Of a DNA stretch of 64,000 nucleotides, positions 21,695-34,000 are shown in pieces. The notes under the pieces are model-generated. The model was given only the letters and a program-made list of their open reading frames with translations. It was not told the origin of the DNA and did not search any database. The position numbers and the translations under genes are program-made. The stretch's first letter is position 1; each line of letters begins with the position of its first letter. The DNA comes from Aspidiotus rigidus (lineage: Eukaryota > Arthropoda > Insecta > Hemiptera > Diaspididae): assembly GCA_035079385.1 (NCBI GenBank), contig JAVHKY010000052.1, positions 1,240,001 through 1,304,000 on the forward strand, read 5' to 3'.

Positions 21695-24600
21695 GTAAGC
21701 AACTCGACATGTAAAATACATATTATATAGCCTAGTCTAGATTATTGACCCTAATGTAGTGTTAGAGACAAACCGTAAGTCGTGGCACTCGAGTCGGTCG
21801 GTGCAACGGCAACGACTCATGAAAAAATACAAAATAACCGTATTGCTTGGAGCTCTTGAAAGAAAAATTAGCGAGTATAATGAAGAAACTCAGTTACGAT
21901 GATATCCGACCTCCTATTGCTCAGTTTATGAAAACATAACATAAATAAGAAATGAAAAAATATAATATAATATATATCCGCACGCGTAATAATCTAATCG
22001 CCAAAAATACGTGCAAATTCGTTTCAAAAGGGTTAATTGAATCAAATGTAATCTTCGACACGTAAGTTTTAAATGAATCTTTTTTTGGAGATGTAGAGGC
22101 TTTGTTTGAAATGAATGTTCCTCAGTAACTCTTTAGGCTCAGTACATCTTTCTCAACAGATGAATTTTGAAATTTGAAAGTAGCTCACTAGAGTCATTCG
22201 ATTGAGTTTGAGTTGTTTCGGATGATAAGAGTTTTCAGGCTTTTGCTGCTTTGGGATATTGTAGATAATCGTAATTAGTAAAATGTTCATTTGACCATGC
22301 CTAGTTATTCTGCTTTCATCGTCCTTGAAAAAGTGATACTGTTCTTCTAGTCCCTATGTAAGTTTTGAAACTACTTGGAAGAGATGGGAATCATTCAATA
22401 AAAAATTCATTATGCTTCGCTTAAAAGAACTTCTAAATTTCTTCTTTTAAAATTTCCTTGTTTATTTGGTTGTTTTTGTCCTCGCAACGTTACGTTTGCT
22501 TAGAAATACAAACTGTATAGTAGGTATTACAACAACGTACCAACATTTTATTTTCATTAAGATGAATCAAATTCAATCAAATACAAACCGAAGAATTAGG
22601 ATTTATCTTCAAAACTGACAACGTCATTAGTACACAAAAATCAAATCAAAAACAGTTGGTTACATCAACGAGAATTTAAAGAAAACAAACGAACAAAAAG
22701 GATACACTGGGAAAATACCTACTTAAATAGAGTAAAAATTGAATAAAAATATAAAATACAAAAATGGGGGAGGAGACCAATATCACTCATTCCATACCTA
22801 GGCTACATTAACATCAAAATTTGATAATCTAGTAGTGAAATCCGCGCATTTAGTATCAACTCCAAAAGTTTTAAGCCTAGTATCTACATTCCTGACTACC
22901 ATCAGAAACAATCTCATGACGCGCTTTGTCTCACAGAACACTATTCTGATCTTTGCCCTTCATACGGAACACTTGCAGCGAGGAAAGCACGTACTACCGC
23001 CAGTTGCTTCAACTGCTTGCATAAGCACAAAGTTGGGAAATGTCGCTGACGAATAAAGAAATGCTATCACTACTGACAGCAGCACCACCGCAGTTCATGT
23101 CCAATGAAGTTTGCAGAAAAACCAATTGAGGATCAAAATACTAACAAACTGAAAGCAACAGCACCTGTCACATAAATGGTCCTTGTCAAACAACAAGGTC
23201 AAACAGGAACATATCTAACTGCCGGCACATAATACAACATCCAGAAATAGGTTCTCCAAAATACATTAGCACGTTATTTGACAGTGGCTATCCTCAAACT
23301 TTGATCAAAGATAATATGATAGATTTACTTCAGCTGAATCAATCTAATACAATGCATATTCCGGTTAAAGGATTCCTAGGGGTACCTATCAATTCGCCGC
23401 GCACGACTCGCCACTGGTACAACTGGTCCCAACAAGGATCAGCCGCGGAATTCATTTCGCCGCACGCCCCTATTTTTAGTCGTATAATTTTTTTTTTAGT
23501 TCGCCTGAATTCGCCCTGTACTATGAGAATGACCCGACGATACATCTCCACGTACAGATGATTACGGCTTTAGCATACGTACCCGTAGAAGATGTATCGT
23601 CGGCGTTCGATGATCTGCAAGAGTACGTTGACCAACGTCTCGAAGATCTGCTTTTGTACGTCGAGGATAATTACGTTGGTCAGCGTCTTCGGAACTCTCG
23701 AAAGAGGCCTCGGTTCCAACTCAATTGGTGGAATGTGTATGAGCGTACAATGGACAGGGACCCTCGTACGAACAATACCGCTGAGGCCAGACACCATAAA
23801 TTGCAAGATGAGTTCATGTGCAGCCATCCATCTTTCTGGAGTTTTGTAACCGCACTGAAAAAGTGTCAGAAATTGCGTGACATGGAATATACGGAAGGAG
23901 AGAGGGGGCAACCGCTTCCTGCAAAAAGGCAGAAATATGTTCTGCTGTCAGACCGCATTTTAGATATCGTCACAGATTATGAGGAAAGAAGTTCCATAGA
24001 ATATTTGAGAGGCATAGCCCACAATTTATAATTTTTTCTTTTTAAATGAAGTTTGTGTGATCATTGTAATACCCCGAGGGTAATTTTTGATGCATGCATT
24101 TTGAGCATTTTTGTATCTGAGTACATTTTGAAATTTTGTTCATTTTAAATTTTGCAAATTTTTTACCATCATTATCTCACGGCGAGAAGTTATCTGCGGC
24201 GAATAGATTTCGCGGCGAGTGATGCTGCGGCAAATATTGGGTGGTTATGCGCGGCGAGTCGTCCGCGGCGAATGGCCCTGTCCCCGATTCCTAGATAAGC
24301 AGTTTGTTTTACCGACTTTTCTAACTAGAAAAGTGAGGTATTACACCCGTAGCAAGGTCAACAGGGGGAGTGGGCAATGAACTTTCTCGACGTTTTAGGG
24401 GTCCTAGATCACAACTAGCATAAAACAAAATTTCAGGTTTCCTTATATATATATATATATGAAAGATTCCTCTTATTCTCATTCCGTCATCCTGTTTAAT
24501 CCTGTTTCGCTTAATCGCGATTACTCCCTCCTTGTTCCGAAGAATGTTATACGCTTTGCTTTATCGGTTATCGTCTATCGTCGCTCGCTTACATCTAACT

Positions 24601-27600
24601 TAATTGTACATTTTATTTTTTGCTTTCGTGCTATGCACATGTATTTTCTAAGAAACGACTTCGTTTTGAATTCGCTTGCAATATAATAAACGCATTCTTC
24701 GGAGTCGTGGACTTTTATTTGAAGAATCTGAAGATTCTTATAAATTCAAAACTCTTCGTTTCGTCTTCGTTTTTAAGACTCCTCTTCTTTCTTGTCGAAT
24801 AAGTATGTCGAGTGTTAAAGTTCGCTTTATTCTTCGCGCGGAACCGTCGCCTACTGATAGTAAAACTACAACTACGGTACTCTATGCAATGCAGTTTCTG
24901 GATGATGATTCCATAATATACGCGATTCCCGAGCAATACAAAGCTCTTACCCATCATGAACGTTTATTTTCACTTCCGGCGGCTCAGACCGCGAAAAAGG
25001 AACTTAAGCCGCGCTGGAAAACAAGGCCATTCAAGGTAACGCTGCCCTCGGATGTAGCCGCAATTTATATCGATGAAGATGGAAATCCGGTTATTCACGG
25101 TATTATCATGGATCCTTTGAATGATGATGGGCATTCGGTTGTTTCTTTTCATTCATCGGCCGCTTCACCATCCATTTCTACGGTTAATCATCCGTCTTCT
25201 CAGACTTTGACGCCGGCTCTTCCTGCCCCTCGTACTTTGTCTTCGATAGTAAAAGACGCTGTTATACCAAAATTTGGTTCAAAATCAGTGTCGTCGAATG
25301 CAACTGCATGGCTGGATATATTCGAATCTGAATGCAAAAGGCTTAACATCGAGGAAATTCACTATTGGGAGGTTGTTCGTCTATTTTTGGAGGACGCAGC
25401 CGAAAAATGGTACAGTACTACTCGTTTATCTACCTTATCCACGTCATGGGCGTTTTGGAAAGAAAACTTCATCGAAAATTTCGGTCAGAAAAGTCTTTCG
25501 TCAGCTCGTTCTGCTTTCACCTACCGGTTTATGGGCGGTACGTTAACTGATTACGTCCAAACCAAACTTAACATGCTCGTCAGTTTCAACCCAAAAATGC
25601 ATGAGCTGGATAAGATAACACATCTCGCTCTCGGTCTCCCGGTGCATCTCCAAGAAAAAATTAATCTCGCCGAATGTACGACTCTCGGTAAGATGATCGC
25701 TACTATAAATTCTTTTGATCGTGTACCTTCTCGTTCAATTAATTCACCCTCTTCTTTGTCAACACCAAGTAATGCGTTCTCTTCTTTACGCACTAAATCG
25801 CCGTGCAATTATTGTAAAAAGAAGGGTTTCACGCGTTTTCATCCTGAAAGGGAATGTTTCACAAAGTTTCGAGATAGTCAACGTAAGAATTCTTCTAACA
25901 ATACGAAACCTGATAACGTAAGTAAGGCGATTCATAGTATTGAGTTGGATGATCTGAAGCAGGAAATAATGGAGCACCAAAAAAACGAGTGAAGCCCTCG
26001 TTTGTCGTGTTGGACGTTGAATTCGGGAACAATTTTGGAAAAGGCCTTTATGATCCAGGCGCGAATTCGTCTGCGATTTCATATAAGGCATTAAAAAAAA
26101 TTAAGAACTACATATTCGTCCCAATAAAATCAACTTACAACACGCCAAGCGGCAAGGGCTCTATTATGGGTGTCACAATGCTCAACATTTCGATAAAACA
26201 AGTCTCCGAGAGAGTACTGCTTCACGTTATCGACTCTCCTAATCTTTGTTTTGACTTTATTATCGGTCTCGACTTAATTCCTATCTTTGGTCTATCGTTA
26301 GACAGTAATCTTTGTATCTCGCAAATCAACGTAAAATGTAACACAAATTATGAAAATACTTTAATTCATAACGTAATTTGGAACGAATATATGCCTGAGG
26401 AACTTTTTGAAAAAAAGACACAGCACCTTAACGTAGAACAAAAAAAAATTATTCGTTCTCTTATAGAAAAAAATAGTGCTGTATTTGCGAAAAATGCTTT
26501 CGACGTCGGAAACGTCACAAAATATGAATGCTCAATAAACCTTGAAAAAGATACCTATGTTGCTAAAAAGCCTTACCGCTGTAGTTTTGAGGACCAAGAG
26601 GAAATTGAGAGACAATGCTCTAATTTACTCGAGAATGGTATGATTACTGAGTCCTTTTCCCCATTCGCATCTCCTGTTACTATGCAATTTAGGAAAGATG
26701 GTCTAAGTGCACAGAAGGTAAAAACCCGTATGTGCGTCGATTTTCGTATGTTAAATAAATTATTGATTCCGGAGAGTCAGCCGTTCCCGTTAATAGATGA
26801 GATATTAATTAAAACTCGTGGTTGCAAATGGTTTTCTACAATTGATACTAATGCGGGGTTTTGGGCTATCCCTATTCGCAAGGAAGACCGACATAAGTCC
26901 GCATTTGTAACGCAACATGGCCATTATGAATGGCGTTCCATGCCCTACGGCTTAAAAAATGCTTCCGCGATTTTTCAGCGCATATTATCTGGTATACTTA
27001 AACGTAGATCACTTTCGAAATTTGCTGTTAATTATCTCGACGATATTCTTATATTCTCTCGTACTTTTGAGGAACATGTTACGCACGTACAGGAATTATT
27101 TAATGCTATTTACGAAGAAGGTTTCCGATTAAATTTTAAGAAATGTAATTTCGCTGCTCCTACTATTCAATACCTTGGTCACATCCTGGGGCCGGACTCA
27201 GTTAAACCACTCCAAGACAACCTTGTCGCTATAAACTCCTTCCCTGTCCCCTCTCCAAAAAAAAGCTGGACTGTAGTTGCCGCGCAGTGCGCTAATCAAT
27301 ACAACAAGACTCCGCATAGTGTTACCAAGTTTACGCCCGTTTATCTTCTGACTGGTCAATCTGACAGTATTATTCCTTCTTCTTTAGTGGATCCCCCTGA
27401 TATCACCACAGATAGACAGTTAGCATTACAAAATACAATCCGTAATCATGAGTATAATAAGAAATTATATGATAAATGTAAAATCCCTATCAGCTTTAAT
27501 GTTGGAGATTCTGTGTTCATTGATAATGGTAATAGACTAAATCGTAATAAACTTGATAATGTTAGAATAGGTCCCTTCCCAATTACAAAACGTATGTCTA

Positions 27601-28062
27601 ATAATGTATTTGAGGTAGAAGTTGGCCCTGGTCACTTAGGTAAACGCAAGTATCATGCTAGCAAACTATTACTAGAAAATTGTTCAAGATGATCTGTTGT
27701 ATTTTTGTTAAAGATAATCTGTTGCGTATTTCCTCTTGTTTTCTCTTGTCACTCCTAATGCTCTTAATCGAGTGGGAAAGGGGGATGAAAGATTCCTCTT
27801 ATTCTCATTCCGTCATCCTGTTTAATCCTGTTTCGCTTAATCGCGATTACTCCCTCCTTGTTCCGAAGAATGTTATACGCTTTGCTTTATCGGTTATCGT
27901 CTATCGTCGCTTGCTTACATCTAACTTAATTGTACATTTTATTTTTTGCTTTCGTGCTATGCACATGTATTTTCTAAGAAACGACTTCGTTTTGAATTCG
28001 CTTGCAATATAATAAACGCATTCTTCGGAGTCGTGGACTTTTATTTGAAGAATCTGAAGATT

Positions 28063-28096
<34 letters not shown>

Positions 28097-31000
28097 ATTT
28101 TTTTGTCCGCGGAACTCCTCCGAAACTACCCGATGGATTTTTTTGTAACTTAGCCATACTGTAGTAGTATATCTGAAGATGTGCACCTGCAATTTTTTTG
28201 AAAATCGGATGAGTAGTTCTCGAGAAATTTTCAATTTGTTGAGAAATTTTGCAGTATTTCGAGTACCTTTTTGTCCGCGGAACTCCTCCGAAACTACCCG
28301 ATGGATTTTTTTGTAACTCGGCCATATTGTAGTATTATATTTGAAGATGTGCACCTGCATTTTTTTTGAGGATCGGATGAGTAGTTCTCGAGAAATTTTT
28401 ACTTTTGTTGAAAATTTTTCACTATTACGAGTAGCTTCTTACGAATAGCTGCGAGTAGCTGCTTACGTTAGGAGAAGCGGATTTTCCTATACGTTTACCA
28501 CTTTCGTTATCAGTACGTGTATTGTGAAGAACCTTTCATCATTCGACAGGTTCATTCTTCGTTCGTTCTTTACCAAGGGTTCATTGGATTTTATTTCTGA
28601 TGAAACCTTTTCGTTCAAATTTAGTATACTTGTATCTCGCTTCCCACAGCCCCTAGAGCGTTGAATTTTGTTTCGTCAAATTTTATTTGTTTTGTTAAAT
28701 TTATTTTTGAACGGATAGTGGCAATGGCGAGTTGTTCATTTTTCTAGCTATTTTTCATTATTATTAGTCATACTCGATAGTTTTTTTTTTTTTTTATTAT
28801 TATTATTATTATTTTACGAGCATTATAAACTGCACGAGGGTTATTTGCTCGGCGTTACAATCTTATTTTAGAACATTACTTGAATTAGGTTAAATTAGGT
28901 ACGTATTGGTGGAATTGAGTGGCGATCGAACGGAATTTGTTGGTGAATTATATGAAGTTGTAGAATTGAGTGGTGCGTAAATAAGTTAGGGTTGAGTCGA
29001 TGGTTTCGGAGTTGTTGTTTAGTGCTGCATTGATATTGGAAGATATATTTAGGGAGGTTCGAGTGGGTTGCAGGACGGGGCATGAGAAAATAAAATGATC
29101 AACTGATAAATTTTCTTGGAGACAGTGAGGGCATGATGGAGGAGCGAGATTAGTGAGAAGATAAGTATGAGTAAGACGAGTGTGGCCTATTCGCAGCCGA
29201 GCTAAAATGACCTCCTCTTGCCTTGAATTTCGTTGGGATCAGGACCAAAATGTGAGTTCACGTTTTATTTTTCTTAATTTGTTATTCGACTGATTTTAGT
29301 GAAAACCTTGAGTTAGAATGATTAAGTACAATTTTTTAATCTTCATCAAGTGTGCTCATGCGAGACTACCTGGGTGATTTCACTCTTAATTAATAATTGA
29401 TTTATTTGTCATTTTTTCATGTATGGGTACATAATTAATAGTGGTTCATAGTTGATTTGAGGTGTCAAAAGAGATGGAAAGATTATTTTCAATTTGGACT
29501 GGCTTTTTTGAGTGAGATTTGAGATTAGACTAACGAGTAAACCGGGCTTGGGTGCTATATATTTTTACCGAATTTTCTAGCTAGAAAAGTGAGGTATTTT
29601 GTTAATACGTTTGGAATGGTTGAAGCGTGAGGGAAGGAATGAGGGGTTGACTATTGGGTGATTGGTTGCTTCTTTCGTTTCGACATCGATTTTTTTAGTT
29701 TTTCGGGATCTCGTTATAACTGGATTCCCAGATGAAGAATTTTGGGGTGGAGTGTGCATAAAAAATGGTGATATAATAGCGTGAAGGCAATTTATGAGTG
29801 CACGAGAGGAATAGCAGCTCGAGATAGCTTTAAGAGAGAAATCGGAAGTGATAAAGAATTGAACCACTCATCCTAATATACAGTATACTAGACTAATAAT
29901 ATGCTAAGAATAAGGTATGGGAAAAAATGATTGTAGAGCTCTTTTTTATTAGAAACAACTGTTATAGCCTCGTAGCAGTTTGGACAGGGGGAGGGGAGTG
30001 GTTTTTCTGAAGACGTTTTGTAGGTTTTAGATGACTCTTAGCCTAAATTATAACAAAATTCAGGTTTCCTTATTGGATTATAGGTATTTTTACTGTGTTA
30101 TCTGTTGATGTGACATCGTAGTGATAGAATTTATAAACTGAGTTTTATTGTTTATTCTACAAATGTTTGACATGATTGACAGGTCATTGGTATTTAATTT
30201 AAAGAGAGGGAGTGACTCTCTCAATGTTTTTTGCATTGTGGGAAGAAAAGTCGTGTACTACTCACGCGACTGCGTGAGTGTTTTTTTTTTTATTCATCCT
30301 GCATTAACATCATTTAAACTTCCATACAGGAAAGATTCAAACACTGAATGCTATTTGCCTGCAATATTGGTTACTTCAAAGAAGGCGATCTGTAAACAAC
30401 ACAAAAAACAAATGTGCTCAATGACCACAATTTACAGTACGCCCATATGATCAACCAAAAGAATCTGATTTACCCAAATTTAGGCCTTGTCCAGAAACGC
30501 TTCTAGTTACCGCAGTGGGAATGAACACCTTGGGTTCTATAACCGTTGACAGAAGTAGAACATATATTCTCCTTGTAGTTTGCACAAGCATTACCACTTG
30601 AACCACAAAGGAATTGAACTTTGCTCTACATTGCGTCAAAGCACAAGGAACGGCTCTAGATCTTTACTACTCGGAAAATGCCCCACAGTTCAATATTATG
30701 TATAAATTAATCAAAGAACCCTCAACCAAGCAAGTAATATGAAAATACATGCCAGTAGGCGCCAACTGGTTGGGAAGAACGAATAAGAGAATGGTCAGCA
30801 ACGTGAAGCAGGCCTTGGAAGGCATTCTCCATCATAAAGCACTCATTTCTCAACAATTTTGAACCATACTTCTGGAAATAGAAACAATGATCAATTCTCG
30901 GCCACTTATAACTTTCTGCAGGCAAACAAAAATTATCCAGTAGTATCTGACACCGTCACGACTTCACTATCAATTGTTTGCCAGAGCCAAGCCATTCTTG

Positions 31001-34000
31001 ATATATTCTGGAGGAGATAGGCAACCAGTTAGTTACAGTAGCAGCAAGAACGGCACAAACGCAACCTATCAGAAGGCAATGAACAAGTAAGAAAGCTCAA
31101 ACCAAATGTAGGCGACGTTGTCATCTTACAGGAGGTACTCAAGAAAAGAAATGCCTGGTCACTGGGCATCACTACTGAACTTGATGAAAGCCATGACAAG
31201 AAGATAAGGTCGGCGCAGGTAAAAGTAGCATCGGGCGCACAAAAATTGTAGCCCCTGTAATTTCCTTTTAAATGAGTCGAATTTCAGATTTCCAGGAGGA
31301 AATTTGGGAACTATTGGTATTTTGACTGACGTGTATTCAACACCTTTGTGTTCACACAGAGAGAGCATTTAAAACGGTTGCTCTGGATGAATCCTGATGG
31401 ATCATTCAAATTTTACGCGGGAGTTTGAAGAGAATACAAATTGCAACCCCTGTAAATTCCTTTTGAATTAATTCAATTTTAGATTTTAGAGGAGGTTTAT
31501 TTAAAATAATTCCTTGAAGATTTGTTTTTCTTTTGCGACAGGTAAATATCGTTGTCAGACTTTGAACCAATTGAAAAAAGGTACCAGGTTTGAGAGAGAA
31601 TTGTGAAAAGTACATCTGTCTCTCATACAGAAAGTGCGTCTTATGTGTCTATACAGACTGATGTAATGCATTAGGAGTATAACTGGTTTTCAACACGGAA
31701 CCTATTTAATGGAGGGGAGGGGGTAAATTGAAGAAGAATGACGGGCGCTGGCTATCCCGGCAAAACGTAGGACTAGGAAAAATTTCGACCTTCAAGCTAT
31801 ATATGATAGGAGCGGGACGTAAAAATTTCAAATATTGAGTTCAACACCGGAGCTGTAGGAGACTGGAGTGAATTTAAAACAATTCGAGTTTGCATTTAAT
31901 AGGGAAAGTTTAATATTTATTTAGAAAAAGTATAAACAAAGAAAGGACCATAAAACAGGTTCCCTGTTGGCCTCGATGAACACAGTTAATGAAGGCAATC
32001 CCGAGCAGTTTACCTACTGTCCATCCATTTCCTTAATCATTGCGACTGGAGAAATACAAATCAATTAGTCCATTTTTGCTGCAAGGCGGCCTTTAGACGT
32101 CAAGCTAGCGCTTATGTGAATATTGGTATTTAGTGAAAATTATTCTATGACAATTCATCCCGCGCAATTCATCCCCCTCAATTCATCCCGTACAATTCAT
32201 CGCGAGGGGCTCATCCCCAGATAAATTTCGTCCCCATTACGGATTCATCCCGCTCAGTTCATCCGCCCTCAATTCATCACGATGACAAATCACTATAACT
32301 CACGTATAATTGTAACATGTTGCATACTCTCATAATTTGTACATATGTATATCACAATAAAAAATATTTTTTGCCTGAAAGAGCACGTCAATTTCAATCA
32401 CGGTATTCGTATTACTTACAATTTAAAATTATAACTAACCGCGCGTAAGTACTCTAATACGTCGTCTTGATCTCTATATTCTTCGTACTTCTCTGCCAAA
32501 CTTTTTAAGCGAAGAGAGGCGTCTTTGTACTTCTTCTTAGAGGTAGTCCCCACACCTTGTGCGACGTCGTCAAATTTCTTTGAAGTCAATACATAGTCTT
32601 CCTTCAAAGCGTCAATGAAACGATATATATTTACATGAGAAGCACTAACCATTGAAGCGAACGAGTTATGCCATCCTTCAACGTTGTTATTGGTCCTAGG
32701 AAGACCTTCCTTCGCGGATGTGTACAAATTCCACAATTTTGGAGGGAACATCGGACGTTGTCTTTTTCAAACGAAGAAAACCACTTGAAAAAGACCACCA
32801 GTTGGTCGAAACGTCGTCTTAAAAATAAAAATTTGTGCGGGTAAAGCCTGGTTTTCTTCGTTTGAATTATTCCTTGCACGTATAAAAATTCCTTTTAGTT
32901 GTCTTTTTCTTCGGGTTATAAGACGCCCCACGAATGTATCCAAGAAGTAATCGGCAAGCCGATCCAAATCGTCACTGTTGTCGGTATAATATGGAGATTC
33001 GCGTATCAGATCGTATGCTTCGACAACGTCTTCTTCAGGAACAAATGCTAACACAGGTAGAAGACGAACTGCTATTGAAAATTCCTCGTCTTCTCCGTAT
33101 CTTATTTGCAAACCGAAATGTTGGACTTTTCACCATACACAATCTGATAGATGAAAAAAGCAACCTCGAATTTGGATGTTTGGAAATTTGTTCGTGAAAG
33201 CATTCATAGCCGCTTTTTCAAAGTCCATCATTACTGACTCTGGATTGAGGTGTCTCATACCTTTTACCTCCTCAATTACGCGACGGTAGGAGCATTCGGT
33301 TCGGTTCGTCATGAGAACATATAATGCCGGAAAAACGTTTTCCCAACGTAGAAAGTGCACTGTGAACAATTGAGCAAAGAAGGAGGGTACCGTTTTGAAG
33401 GTCCCGTCAACGAACCAATGGCGGGAAGCAGCAAGTCGATCTAATGCTTTTTTTGATCCAAATATTAATGTACGACAACTGTTATCTAGCGAAGGACCAC
33501 TATCGAATTGTAAAAATATTTCGTTATGCGACGTCAACGTGTATGGGGCCTGAAACAACAGGTACACCTTCTATTACTAAGAGTACAAAATCGATAACTT
33601 TATATTGTTACTTGAGGAAGACACTCACCACTAAAATCAAGTCATTGATCGTCATTGGTAGCTTCGGAGTATCACTGCTCGCATTCTTCTGTCGACATAT
33701 ATTTCGCTTCACATTACGAATGGCGGGAGCTGCGGGGATTGCAGCTTGCGACAAATCTGAGTAAAACGATGCCGCTACTTGCGCCGTAGACTCACGTGTA
33801 TTCTTACAACGTTCCGATAATTCACTTAGTCCTTTTGTGATTGCTACTTTAACGCAATTTGGGGCGTGAAAATGAGACGTTACTTTGAGAACTTTTTTGC
33901 GATCAGTGGAAACATGAAGTCTGCCTTTACAGCGTCCTTCGTACCACTCGCGACACTTGTAAATCACTATTATCAACACCATTTTTATCACGTATGTATT

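Larger units (their letters stand above)
24460..28068 (+). mobile_element. Young, internally deleted Ty3/Gypsy LTR retrotransposon, 3,609 bp
   Basis: Two 283-bp LTRs (24460-24742 and 27786-28068) differ only at 24586/27912 (C versus T). A purine-rich tract (27771-27785, AGTGGGAAAGGGGGA) precedes the 3' LTR. Inside are gag and a shortened pol in the -1 frame. It is inserted in a (TA)n tract of the TTTTACCGACTTTT repeat, so a 5-bp target duplication cannot be told from the tract itself. Confidence 0.92.

Noticed and set aside
27680..28012. 110-aa ORF after the Gypsy pol
   Set aside because: It lies mostly in the 3' LTR and duplicates the chance ORF of the 5' LTR.
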